From: Basidiobolus meristosporus CBS 931.73
Taxonomy: Eukaryota > Basidiobolomycota > Basidiobolomycetes > Basidiobolales > Basidiobolaceae
DNA: 64,000 bases
Assembly (NCBI GenBank): GCA_002104905.1
Contig: MCFE01000358.1
Coordinates: 1-64,000, forward strand
Direction: 5' to 3'
Made by a program: the position numbers and the translations under genes. Below the pieces are notes generated by a model. The model was not told where the DNA came from. It made no database searches and was given only the letters and a program-made list of their open reading frames with translations. Of this stretch, positions 36,130 through 46,963 are shown piece after piece; position 1 is the stretch's first letter; every line of letters begins with the position of its first letter.

Positions 36130-36785
36130 TTTATGATCGGTTTAAGTTTGCAGATCGTTGTGATAAGTCTCTTGATGCCTAACATGTTGGTGATGTACAG
36201 GAAGTTGAGAATATCTAGTAGTGAATATGATTGCTTTACTACTATTGATTGTTCTATTGTTACGAATTCACAATCGGCGGCTGAAGAAGGCAAGTATAGC
36301 CATTCGTCTTCATGGGTAGTAGATGTGCCATCATTATTATTCAGCATTAATCGATATCATAGTCTTCTGTGTTTAATTGGCAGCGCTTCCGGTACTGGAA
36401 GTCTGTTGTGTTATGCTTGGCCTTTACTTCGTCGGAGGTTTACTTTATAACTTACTAATGCAACAAACAACAGCGTGATGAGCTGTGGATACTCTAGTGT
36501 TCTAACATAACAAACACATCGTCTGCGGCTTCTACACTGCCATGCTAACTATCAATACCTGAATAAGCATACGAGTTTTGTACACAATTTCCAATACTCT
36601 CGCTGACTTGACTGCTTATTACAACGATTAACAGGTGGCTCCAGCAGCCAATTCCCCCGAAACGGGAGCCGTTAGTACCATCCTACACGTTCAGCCGATC
36701 TTTAGTTGAGGACTCTTCCCTACAGCTTTACCGATAACTACCGTCGTAACTTTCAGGTAGAAGGAAGCTTATACCCGTTCCATCA
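36130..36785 (+). pseudogene. Ancient relic of an UNC93-like array copy
   Basis: The right part (about 36610-36785) aligns base by base, without large gaps, to the end of the gene: YYND..QVAPAA for YYKGIQSAGAA, QPIFS-stop-GLFPTALP for QLIINWGLFTLSLP, then the VAREVK region. The left part (36130-36450) aligns only loosely (MPNMLVMY for CPGMFNVI; IGSASGTGSLL for ASAILGVGAGIL). Trp has become TGA. It is much more diverged than any of the eleven copies, so it predates the current homogenised set. Confidence 0.6.
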
Positions 36786-37206
36786 ATAAGGAAGAAGCAT
36801 GCAATGACCGAGCGTAGTTTCAGGACAAATCCGTCAACCGTGTTTTTACACTACAATAGTCACCCATTGACATATCTATGCTACTCGTACATAGTGAGTA
36901 AATACTACTGCTTACACGACCATCGCACTTACTCCGCATAGATTTGCTGAAGAGAAAGTTGGGCGGTTCTCGGTTCTGATCATCTGAGGCAAAAATTTAT
37001 CGAATGTGGGGTGTATTTAGATGTAGAAAAAGTAACTATCGAAACAGAAACTGAAGGCAAACACTAACATTGAAATGGTCATCTAATCATTCCTAATTTG
37101 GGGTTGCCTGTGCCATTCTTGGAGCTGAGATTGGATACTATTCCAATTAGAGCGTAGCATATATCTTAATGTAGAGATCAATACCAACCAATCGTGATCC
37201 CAAGGA

Positions 37207-37238
37207 CCATGAGTATTTGGTTAATGGAATACTCATGG
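37207..37238. promoter_or_regulatory. Perfect inverted repeat in the copy 7 promoter
   Basis: CCATGAGTATT, 10-bp spacer TGGTTAATGG, AATACTCATGG. The same 32 bp occurs upstream of copies 8, 9 and 10. It lies about 320 bp before the ATG and 200 bp before the TATA box, and could bind a dimeric transcription factor. Confidence 0.6.
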
Positions 37239-37524
37239 AAAAGCTAGCTCAGATCTCCGTGCAATTAGTGGCGTCGGTGATTCGGTGCTTTCTAGGACAT
37301 TGAACATGCTCATGCAATTTAGCTTTGTGGTGGTAAAAAACCCAGCTTGACAGTAATCTAATCATTATGGGACCAGGCGGAGTTCTGGACTATTTCTGAA
37401 TTCAGTAATCGCCTCAAACTCCATAGTTCCGCAAGTATAAAGATCTGCAGTGAGGTAATCATAAGGCACAACCCTTAATACCACTCTTACTCTTACTCTT
37501 ACTACAACTAGTTACAACTTTACA

Positions 37525-38835
37525 ATGAGAATCAACAGTCCTCTGGGACAAGTACTCCTGGTGGGTTTTGTCTGCTTCGCATGTCCCGGCATGTTCAACG
37601 TCATCAACGGTATGGGTGCCGGTGGTCAGATGGATGATAACACAGCCAAGAACGGAAATGTCGCCCTTTACTCTTGCTTTGCCGTGTTCGGATGCCTAGG
37701 TGGTGGTTTCTACAACATTCTTGGTGGTCGTCTTTGCTTGTGCCTCGGTGGTTTGACTTACGCTTTGTACTCTGGCTCGCTCCTCTACTACAACGAGACC
37801 AAGAAGCCCGCATTCGTGATCATTGCCAGTGCCATCCTTGGTGTTGGTGCTGGTATTCTGTGGACAGCTCAGGGTGTGGTGATGATGTCGTATCCCGCGG
37901 AAGATCAGAAGGGTCGCTGTGTCGGTCTGTTCTGGATTCTGTTCAACCTGGGTGGTGTGATGGGAGCCTTCATTCCATTCGGCCTCAACTTCCACTCTGA
38001 CAAGGGAGCCGTCAGCAACAGCACCTACCTCGCCTTCCTCGTGATCATGATTCTCGGTGCTCTCCTCGGACTCATTCTCTTGCCCCCTGGCAAGGTGATC
38101 CGCGATGATGGCAGCAGAGTAGTCGTGAAGAAGTTCACCAACATCGGCGGCGAGATCGTGGACATCCTCAAGCTCTTCACCAACAAGTACATGCTCCTGC
38201 TCACCCCATTGTTCATCAGCTCCAACTGGTTCTACTCCTACCAGTTCGGCGCCGTGAACGGAGTGTTGTTCAACCTTCGCACCCGTTCCCTCAACAACGC
38301 CCTCTACTGGGGATCTCAGATGCTTGGTGCCTACGGCTTGGGTGCCTTCCTCGACAACCCTCGCTTCGGTCGTCGCGCCAGAGCTGTGTATGGACTGGCG
38401 ATTGTTGGAGCGATCTTCTCGGCCACCTGGGCCGGAGGACTTGCCCTTCAGCTCCAATACACTCGTGAGGATCACCCCTCGAACATCGACTTCATCGACC
38501 ACCCCAGCGAGTTCTGGCCCAAGTTCATCCTGTACATCTTCTATGGCATGTGTGATGCCATGTTGCAAACCTATGCCTACTGGGTCATGGGAGCCTTGTC
38601 GAACGACTCGTCAGTGCTTGCTCGCTATGCTGGCTACTACAAGGGCATCCAATCAGCCGGAGCTGCCATTGCCTGGAGAATCGATGCTGTTGGCACTGCC
38701 TTCCTTACCCAGCTGATCATCAACTGGGGACTGTTCACTCTGTCTCTTCCATTCACCTACTTTGTAGCGCGCGAGGTCAAGGAGACCTGTAACGATGGCT
38801 CCGAGGAGAAGGGCGAGGTAGCTGACAAAGAGTAG
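37525..38835 (+). CDS. UNC93-like membrane protein, array copy 7 (intact)
   Basis: 436 aa. The only residue difference from copy 2 that I see is Ser for Ala in the tail (CNDGSEEKG). Stop is TAG instead of TAA. TGTACAG lies 17 nt downstream. First of four copies (7-10) sharing the long conserved promoter block. Confidence 0.92.
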   Translation: MRINSPLGQVLLVGFVCFACPGMFNVINGMGAGGQMDDNTAKNGNVALYSCFAVFGCLGGGFYNILGGRLCLCLGGLTYALYSGSLLYYNETKKPAFVIIASAILGVGAGILWTAQGVVMMSYPAEDQKGRCVGLFWILFNLGGVMGAFIPFGLNFHSDKGAVSNSTYLAFLVIMILGALLGLILLPPGKVIRDDGSRVVVKKFTNIGGEIVDILKLFTNKYMLLLTPLFISSNWFYSYQFGAVNGVLFNLRTRSLNNALYWGSQMLGAYGLGAFLDNPRFGRRARAVYGLAIVGAIFSATWAGGLALQLQYTREDHPSNIDFIDHPSEFWPKFILYIFYGMCDAMLQTYAYWVMGALSNDSSVLARYAGYYKGIQSAGAAIAWRIDAVGTAFLTQLIINWGLFTLSLPFTYFVAREVKETCNDGSEEKGEVADKE

Positions 38836-40141
38836 ATGGAATGCATGACATTGTACAGGATTTAATCAAGTTTATACTCGAAACATCGCTATTATAAGAG
38901 CATCTTTAAAATTCAATATGATAATAAATCAAGATATATTAGTCATATCCTTTATTCCAGGTCGTTCCCGAGTTTTCAATTACCTACAACATCTCAGTAA
39001 TCCGCTCCAACTCCTCACTTTTTGCTGACAGAAATCTTATATTCATCTATGTAGTTCTTTTAAATATATCATTCCTCCACTTTAATGCGAATATTGGTTT
39101 CAGTATTACTCATTTCTTTGCTGGACGGAATCTACTTTAATCGATTGACTTAGTAGGCGTATGACATCTGTTAACAACGTATGGTTTTCGCACGCATAGG
39201 CTCGTAGCGCTTGCTGTACCGTTAGCTCTGGTGCACAAATAACTATCTAAGGAATGAAATAGTCGATATGCTGATCGTTCGTGTAGCACAGTTGTCAGCG
39301 ATGTCAAATTACCCACTCATCCTGGTGTGCCGTTCGGTGGGATATATTGAAATATGACCAACTAATGTAATCGAAATGACAGAAGGCTTGCTCTAACTCC
39401 GAAAAATGACCAAAGATGCAATAGTCAATGGAAACGGAGTATGCGTTGGCCGAACGATGTTCCATAGCAAATCGACCTACTGTATTTTTTTACACTACTA
39501 TATTCAATCATCGATATCGCGGTGCTACCTGTACAATTTGAGTAAAGCAGCTGCTTACACGATTGTATTATCTATTCCACATGGACTTACGAAAAGAGAA
39601 ATCGGTCAGTTCCCATTTCATATCTGTTACGGTGGTGATGCATTGAATGTATGGTATATTTACATACAGCAAATGTAACCATCAAAACAGAAACTGAAGG
39701 CAAACATTAACACTGAAATGGTCATCTAATCATTCCTAATTTGGAGCTGAGATTGGATACTATTCCAATTAGAGCGTAGCATATATCTTAATGTAGAGAT
39801 CAATACCAACCAATCATGATCACAAGGACCATGAGTATTTGGTTAATGGAATACTCATGGAAAAGCTTGCTCAGATCTCTGTGCAATTAGTGGCGTCGGT
39901 GATTCGGTGCTTTCTAGGACATTGAACATGCTCATGCAATTTAGCTTTATGGTGGTAAAAAATCCAGCTTGACAGTAATCTAATCATTATGGGACCAGGC
40001 GGAGTTCTGGACTAGTTCTGAATTCAGTAATCGCCTCAAACTCCGTAGCTCCACAAGTATATAAGATCTGCAGTGAGGTAATCATAAGGCACAACCCTTA
40101 ATACTACTCTTACTCTTACTACAACTAGTTACAACTTTACA
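38836..40141. other. Spacer between copies 7 and 8
   Basis: No gene. The right 700 bp is homologous to the spacer before copy 7, including the GAAACTGAAGGCAAACA segment, the inverted repeat at 39829-39860, GGAGTTCTGG at 40001-40010 and TATATAAG at 40058-40065. A 90-codon frame at 39406-39678 has no counterpart in the other spacers. Confidence 0.65.
39829..39860. promoter_or_regulatory. Inverted repeat in the copy 8 promoter
   Basis: Same 11-10-11 bp inverted repeat as at 37207, with identical arms and spacer, in a block of several hundred conserved bp. Confidence 0.6.
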
Positions 40142-41453
40142 ATGAGAATCAACAGTCCTCTGGGACAAGTACTCCTGGTGGGTTTTGTCTGCTTCGCATG
40201 TCCCGGCATGTTCAACGTCATCAACGGTATGGGCGCCGGTGGTCAGATGGATGATAACACAGCCAAGAACGGAAATGTCGCCCTTTACTCTTGCTTTGCC
40301 GTGTTCGGATGCCTAGGTGGCGGTTTCTACAACATTCTCGGTGGTCGTCTTTGCTTGTGCCTCGGTGGTTTGACTTACGCTTTGTACTCTGGCTCGCTCC
40401 TCTACTACAACGAGACCAAGAAGCCGGCATTCGTGATCATTGCCAGTGCCATCCTTGGTGTTGGTGCTGGTATTCTGTGGACAGCTCAGGGTGTGGTGAT
40501 GATGTCGTATCCCGCGGAAGATCAGAAGGGTCGCTGTGTCGGTCTGTTCTGGATTCTGTTCAACCTGGGTGGTGTGATGGGAGCCTTCATTCCATTCGGC
40601 CTCAACTTCCACTCTGACAAGGGCGCCGTCAGCAACAGCACCTACCTCGCCTTCCTCGTGATCATGATTCTCGGTGCTCTCCTCGGACTCATTCTCTTGC
40701 CCCCTGGCAAGGTGATCCGCGATGATGGCAGCAGAGTAGTCGTGAAGAAGTTCACCAACATCGGTGGTGAGATCGTGGACATCCTCAAGCTCTTCACCAA
40801 CAAGTACATGCTCCTGCTCACCCCATTGTTCATCAGCTCCAACTGGTTCTACTCCTATCCAGTTCGGTGCCGTGAACGGAGTGTTGTTCAACCTTCGCAC
40901 CCGTTCCCTCAACAACGCCCTCTACTGGGGATCTCAGATGCTTGGTGCCTATGGCTTGGGAGCCTTCCTCGACAACCCTCGCTTCGGTCGTCGTGCCAGA
41001 GCTGTGTATGGACTGGCGATTGTTGGAGCGATCTTCTCGGCCACCTGGGCCGGAGGACTTGCCCTTCAGCTCCAATACACTCGTGAGGATCACCCCTCGA
41101 ACATCGACTTCATCGACCACCCCAGCGAGTTCTGGCCTAAGTTCATCCTGTACATCTTCTATGGCATGTGTGATGCCATGTTGCAAACCTATGCCTACTG
41201 GGTCATGGGAGCCTTGTCGAACGACTCATCAGTGCTTGCTCGCTACGCTGGCTACTACAAGGGCATTCAATCAGCCGGAGCTGCCATTGCGTGGAGAATC
41301 GATGCTGTCGGCACTGCCTTCCTCACCCAGCTGATCATCAATTGGGGACTGTTCACTCTGTCTCTTCCATTCACCTACTTCGTAGCACGCGAGGTCAAGG
41401 AGACCTGTAACGATGGCGCTGAAGAGAAGGGCGAGGTAGCTGACAAAGAGTAG
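40142..41453 (+). pseudogene. UNC93-like array copy 8 (one single-base insertion)
   Basis: 1312 bp. One extra T near 40858 (WFYSY then out of frame) is the only break; both halves encode the family protein unchanged. Stop TAG, with the variant TGTATAG 17 nt on. It shares the CCGGC variant at the KKPAF codons with copy 11. If the insertion is an error, this is a seventh intact copy. Confidence 0.85.
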
Positions 41454-41981
41454 ATGGAATGCATGATATTGTATAGAATTCAATCACTTTAAACATCATC
41501 ATAAGAGCATTTTTGAAACACATTATATGAATAAAGAATACATATCGAAATTTGCTAGCTTCATGTCGATACTGAATTACTCTTCATCTTTACCTAACCT
41601 AACAGGCTCTACAAAACTCCAGCTGAAGCGAATAGAATCCACGTATTGTGTACTTACGTCTATTTTTATCTTGTCTTTCCTTTGGCTATTTATCGAAGGA
41701 ATCTGATTTAATCGATTGATTTCGTATCCGATATGTCTGGTCTTCATGGAAATTAGGTGTAGGATATTGGTAGCTAATGTTTAGTGCGTTGTGGTATGCA
41801 ACACTCTGCTAAAGAGCGATATGATCGGCTCGAACAAGACTCGTACCGCACAGCTGATTGTGGCACCATACAACACCTCACATAAGTGCTAATTTTCAGT
41901 AAAAGCAGGTTGAAAAGGCCATAGTTTACTCCTTATATAGCTATTGGGATAAGTATTATGATGACCCACGCATAGTAGTAA

Positions 41982-42402
41982 GTGAAAATGCCAGCCTTTT
42001 TTTCGGAAGATAGCACTGCAGAGAACCGAATCGGTGGCCTTCACTCATGCTTTGCCTCATTCACAGGTTTAGGCTGTGATTTCTACAACGTGCTAGATGG
42101 TTTCCTGAGTCACGATATTGTTAGGGTCAGGGTAGCCCTAACCCGTGTTCATCCCCTGAATTGACTATGACCTCTGTAGTGCCATGATGTATTTCTATGC
42201 CTGGTTATTTATTCCAGTCTTGTTCATTATACTAACTACCACAAGGACACCCTATCGGTAGGTGCGGTCATTGCATAAATAATCAATTTCCTTATTACCG
42301 ACTTTCTCACCCTGCTGACCATCAGCTGAGGACGCTTTACCCTATCACTTCTGAACATCTATTTCGTAGCATGAGAGATCTCGGAAATCTGTAATTAGTC
42401 TA
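41982..42402 (+). pseudogene. Ancient, internally deleted relic of an UNC93-like copy
   Basis: The left part reads GGLHSCFASFTGLGCDFYNV, aligning with VALYSCFAVFGCLGGGFYNI. The right part (about 42228-42400) reads HYTNYHKDTLSVGAVIA-stop, then DFLTLLTIS-stop-GRFTLSLLNIYFVA-stop-EISEICN, aligning with the last 55 residues of the gene. Both conserved Trp codons are now stops. The middle (TM3 to TM10) is missing. Confidence 0.75.
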
Positions 42403-42819
42403 CCAACGGGTACAGGATGGGTATTAACAGTACAGAAGCCGAGACCTAACCAATATACCCCATTTATTGCACTTCCATCATCTATTATCGCTATCTCAAT
42501 GAGAATAAACACAACCATGATTTACTCCACATAGACTTACGAAATAGTGTAATAGTCTGTTAATAATTCGGATCCGCCTTGGTAAAATTTTCTCGAACGT
42601 GGAGTATGTTCCATAAACATAAAGTGCTAAATCGTAAAGAATTTCATGAGATCGAAATAGAATTCAAGGGCAAGCAATAGCATCAGAATGGTCATCCAAT
42701 CATTCCTAATTTGGGATTCCCAGTGCCCTTGATGAAACTTGAATTGAACACGGTTCCAATTAGATCGTAGCATATATCCTAACGAAGAGATCAATACCAA
42801 CCATTTATGATCCCAAGGA

Positions 42820-42851
42820 CCATGAGTATTTGGTTAATGGAATACTCATGG
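42820..42851. promoter_or_regulatory. Inverted repeat in the copy 9 promoter
   Basis: Identical to the elements at 37207 and 39829. Confidence 0.6.
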
Positions 42852-43137
42852 AAAAGCCTGCTCAGATCTCTGTGCAATTAGTGGCGTCGGTGATCTGGTG
42901 CTTTCTAGGACATTGAACATGCTCATGCAATTTAGCTTTGTGATGGTAAAAAACCCAGCATGACAGCAATCTAATCATTATGGGACCAGGCGGAGTTCTG
43001 GACTATTTCTGAATTCAGTAATCGCCTCAAACTCCATAGTTCCGCAAGTATATAAAGATCTGCAGTGAGGTAATCATAAGGCACAACCCTTAATACTACT
43101 CTTACTTACTCTTACTACAACTAGTTACAACTTTACA

Positions 43138-44448
43138 ATGAGAATCAACAGTCCTCTGGGACAAGTACTCCTGGTGGGTTTTGTCTGCTTCGCATGCCCC
43201 GGCATGTTCAACGTCATCAACGGTATGGGCGCCGGTGGTCAGATGGATGATAACACAGCCAAGAACGGAAATGTCGCCCTTTACTCTTGCTTTGCCGTAT
43301 TCGGATGCCTAGGTGGTGGTTTCTACAACATTCTCGGTGGTCGTCTTTGCTTGTGCCTCGGTGGTTTGACTTACGCTTTGTACTCTGGCTCGCTCCTCTA
43401 CTACAACGAGACCAAGAAGCCCGCATTCGTGATCATTGCCAGTGCCATCCTTGGTGTTGGTGCCGGTATTCTGTGGACAGCTCAGGGTGTGGTGATGATG
43501 TCGTATCCCGCGGAAGATCAGAAGGGTCGCTGTGTCGGTCTGTTCTGGATTCTGTTCAACCTGGGTGGTGTGATGGGAGCCTTCATTCCATTCGGCCTCA
43601 ACTTCCACTCTGACAAGGGAGCCGTCAGCAACAGCACCTACCTCGCCTTCCTCGTGATCATGATTCTCGGTGCTCTCCTCGGACTCATTCTCTTGCCCCC
43701 TGGCAAGGTGATCCGTGATGATGGCAGCAGAGTAGTCGTGAAGAAGTTCACCAACATCGGCGGTGAGATCGTGGACATCCTCAAGCTCTTCACCAACAAG
43801 TACATGCTCCTGCTCACCCCGTTGTTCATCAGCTCCAACTGGTTCTACTCCTACCAGTTCGGCGCCGTGAACGGAGTGTTGTTCAACCTTCGCACCCGTT
43901 CCCTCAACAACGCCTTGTACTGGGGATCTCAGATGCTTGGTGCCTACGGCTTGGGAGCCTTCCTTGATAACCCTCGCTTCGGTCGTCGCGCCAGAGCTGT
44001 GTATGGACTGGCGATTGTTGGAGCAATTTTCTCTGCCACCTGGGCCGGAGGACTTGCCCTTCAGCTCCAATACACTCGTGAGGATCACCCCTCGAACATC
44101 GACTTCATCGACCACCCCAGCGAGTTCTGGCCCAAGTTCATCCTGTACATCTTCTATGGCATGTGTGATGCCATGTTGCAAACCTATGCCTACTGGGTCA
44201 TGGGAGCCTTGTCGAACGACTCGTCAGTGCTTGCTCGCTATGCTGGCTACTACAAGGGCATCCAATCAGCCGGAGCCGCCATTGCCTGGAGAATCGATGC
44301 TGTCGGCACTGCCTTCCTTACCCAGCTGATCATCAACTGGGGACTGTTCACTCTGTCCCTTCCATTCACCTACTTCGTAGCGCGCGAGGTCAAGGAGACC
44401 TGTAACGATGGCGCTGAAGAGAAGGGTGAGGCAGCTGACAAAGAGTAA
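43138..44448 (+). CDS. UNC93-like membrane protein, array copy 9 (intact)
   Basis: 436 aa; tail reads EAADKE instead of EVADKE. Several codons around 43965-44045 differ from other copies at synonymous sites (AAT, GAT, TCT), giving this copy a partial private haplotype. TGTACAG lies 17 nt after the stop. Confidence 0.92.
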   Translation: MRINSPLGQVLLVGFVCFACPGMFNVINGMGAGGQMDDNTAKNGNVALYSCFAVFGCLGGGFYNILGGRLCLCLGGLTYALYSGSLLYYNETKKPAFVIIASAILGVGAGILWTAQGVVMMSYPAEDQKGRCVGLFWILFNLGGVMGAFIPFGLNFHSDKGAVSNSTYLAFLVIMILGALLGLILLPPGKVIRDDGSRVVVKKFTNIGGEIVDILKLFTNKYMLLLTPLFISSNWFYSYQFGAVNGVLFNLRTRSLNNALYWGSQMLGAYGLGAFLDNPRFGRRARAVYGLAIVGAIFSATWAGGLALQLQYTREDHPSNIDFIDHPSEFWPKFILYIFYGMCDAMLQTYAYWVMGALSNDSSVLARYAGYYKGIQSAGAAIAWRIDAVGTAFLTQLIINWGLFTLSLPFTYFVAREVKETCNDGAEEKGEAADKE

Positions 44449-45652
44449 TTCCAAAGCATTACATTGTACAGAATTAATCAAGACTTCAATTGCAACATCA
44501 TCTCAAGAGCACTTTCGAGAGAGACATATTAATAAATGAAAACCTATCAATAGTTCCTCTCGCACCTCTCTGTGCGAAATACTTTCATTCAAAACGCTTT
44601 GTAGCTTGTAATAGATAATTTTTTTTGGAATATACTTACTAAATTTTGGTGGATAGGCTTACATGAGTGAAAATTGGGTGTATAGTGGGCAAATTCCGTA
44701 CTTGGCACTACTTAAAATCACTGTAGTGTCGATTTAAAACCGGTAATTCCTGGGTGGTAAGACTCCCTGAACCTTATTCTGGCTAGCGAGAGGGCTTGGG
44801 GAATCTATACTGTTGATAACTCTTTCTTAACCTTATCCCCAGTAAAAGACTCTGTACCCTACCTCTTTGAACTAATTACTGTGAGGTTCTCCCAAACCTA
44901 AGGAGAACGGAGTGTCTGTTAAAAGTTATAAAGTCCAGACTGGTACGATATAGTGCAACTGTTACATAACTATCACCAGTGAACAATGCGTTAGTGTTAT
45001 TTAACTAGTTGAATAAAGACTAGCGCTTACTTAACCTTTGCATTTTCTCCGCACAGACTTGCTTAAAGGGGTGACAATCAGTTCATGTTTCAATTCTGAT
45101 GTATACGAGATTTACTTGTATATGGTGTATATTCCCATACAACACACAGCATTGAAATACATGGGAGCGAAGCAGAACCGGATCGAAAACACTAATATTG
45201 AAACGGCCATCTAATCATTCCTGATATAGTGTTGCCTGTGCCCTTCTTGGAACTGGGATTGAATACTGTTCCAATTAGATCGTAGCATATATCTTAATGT
45301 AGAGATCAATACCAACCAATCATGATCACAAGGACCATGAGTATTTGGTTAATGGAATACTCATGGAAAAGCTAGCTCAGATCTCTGTGCAATTAGTGGC
45401 GTCGGTGATTCGGTGCTTTCTAGGACATTGAACATGCTCATGCAATTTAGCTTTGTGATGGTAAAAAATCCAGCTTGACAGTAATCTAGTCATTATGGGA
45501 CCAGGCGGAGTTCTGGACTAGTTCTGAATTCAGTAATCGCCTCAAACTCCGTAGCTCCACAAGTATATAAGATCTGCAGTGAGGTAATCATAAGGCACAA
45601 CCCTTAATACTACACTACTCTTACTCTTACTACAACTAGTTACAACTTTACA
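44449..45652. other. Spacer between copies 9 and 10
   Basis: No clear gene. About 44820-44920 may hold a third, very faint relic of the gene's 3' end; I could not align it with confidence. The conserved block contains the inverted repeat at 45335-45366, GGAGTTCTGG at 45507-45516 and TATATAAG at 45564-45571. Confidence 0.6.
45335..45366. promoter_or_regulatory. Inverted repeat in the copy 10 promoter
   Basis: Fourth identical copy of the 11-10-11 bp inverted repeat. Copies 2-6 and 11 lack it. Confidence 0.6.
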
Positions 45653-46963
45653 ATGAGAATCAACAGTCCTTTGGGACAAGTACTCCTGGTGGGTTTTGTC
45701 TGCTTCGCATGTCCCGGCATGTTCAACGTCATCAACGGTATGGGCGCCGGTGGTCAGATGGACGATAACACAGCCAAGAACGGAAATGTCGCCCTTTACT
45801 CTTGCTTTGCCGTGTTCGGATGCCTAGGTGGTGGTTTCTACAACATTCTCGGTGGTCGTCTTTGCTTGTGCCTCGGTGGTCTGACTTACGCTTTGTACTC
45901 TGGCTCGCTCCTCTACTACAACGAGACCAAGAAGCCCGCATTCGTGATCATTGCCAGTGCCATCCTTGGTGTTGGTGCTGGTATTCTGTGGACAGCTCAG
46001 GGTGTGGTGATGATGTCGTATCCTGCGGAAGATCAGAAGGGTCGCTGTGTCGGTCTGTTCTGGATTCTGTTCAACCTGGGTGGTGTGATGGGAGCCTTCA
46101 TTCCATTCGGCCTCAACTTCCACTCTGACAAGGGAGCCGTCAGCAACAGCACCTACCTCGCCTTCCTCGTGATCATGATTCTCGGCGCTCTCCTCGGACT
46201 CATTCTCTTGCCCCCTGGCAAGGTGATCCGTGATGATGGCAGCAGAGTAGTCGTGAAGAAGTTCACCAACATCGGCGGCGAGATCGTGGACATCCTCAAG
46301 CTCTTCACCAACAAGTACATGCTCCTGCTCACCCCGTTGTTCATCAGTTCCAACTGGTTCTACTCCTACCAGTTCGGCGCCGTGAACGGAGTGTTGTTCA
46401 ACCTTCGCACCCGTTCCCTCAACAACGCCCTTTACTGGGGATCTCAGATGCTTGGTGCCTACGGCTTAGGAGCCTTCCTTGATAACCCTCGCTTCGGTCG
46501 TCGCGCCAGAGCTGTGTATGGACTGGCCATTGTTGGAGCGATCTTCTCAGCCACCTGGGCCGGAGGTCTTGCCCTTCAGCTCCAATACACTCGTGAGGAT
46601 CACCCCTCGAACATCGACTTCATCGACCACCCCAGCGAGTTCTGGCCCAAGTTCATCCTGTACATCTTCTATGGCATGTGTGATGCCATGTTGCAAACCT
46701 ATGCCTACTGGGTCATGGGAGCCTTGTCGAACGACTCATCAGTGCTTGCTCGCTACGCTGGCTACTACAAGGGCATCCAATCAGCCGGAGCCGCCATTGC
46801 CTGGAGAATCGATGCTGTCGGCACTGCCTTCCTCACCCAGCTGATCATCAACTGGGGACTGTTCACTCTGTCTCTTCCATTCACCTACTTTGTAGCGCGC
46901 GAGGTCAAGGAGACCTGTAACGATGGCGCTGAAGAGAAGGGTGAGGTAACAGACAAAGAGTAA
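45653..46963 (+). CDS. UNC93-like membrane protein, array copy 10 (intact)
   Basis: 436 aa; tail reads EVTDKE. Otherwise the same protein as copy 2. The sequence after the stop differs from the other copies and lacks TGTACAG, so the duplication block behind it ends at the stop codon. Confidence 0.92.
   Translation: MRINSPLGQVLLVGFVCFACPGMFNVINGMGAGGQMDDNTAKNGNVALYSCFAVFGCLGGGFYNILGGRLCLCLGGLTYALYSGSLLYYNETKKPAFVIIASAILGVGAGILWTAQGVVMMSYPAEDQKGRCVGLFWILFNLGGVMGAFIPFGLNFHSDKGAVSNSTYLAFLVIMILGALLGLILLPPGKVIRDDGSRVVVKKFTNIGGEIVDILKLFTNKYMLLLTPLFISSNWFYSYQFGAVNGVLFNLRTRSLNNALYWGSQMLGAYGLGAFLDNPRFGRRARAVYGLAIVGAIFSATWAGGLALQLQYTREDHPSNIDFIDHPSEFWPKFILYIFYGMCDAMLQTYAYWVMGALSNDSSVLARYAGYYKGIQSAGAAIAWRIDAVGTAFLTQLIINWGLFTLSLPFTYFVAREVKETCNDGAEEKGEVTDKE

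Larger units (their letters stand above)
35756..37524. other. Spacer between copies 6 and 7
   Basis: Contains an old relic of the UNC93-like gene (listed separately). From about 36840 it holds the left end of the spacer block shared with copies 8-10: the inverted repeat at 37207-37238, GGAGTTCTGG at 37379-37388, TATAAAG at 37436-37442 and the ACTAGTTACAACT leader. Confidence 0.65.
41454..43137. other. Spacer between copies 8 and 9
   Basis: Longest spacer of the 7-10 group because it contains an old gene relic (41982-42402). The right part is the conserved promoter block: inverted repeat at 42820-42851, GGAGTTCTGG at 42992-43001, TATATAAA at 43049-43056. Confidence 0.65.
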
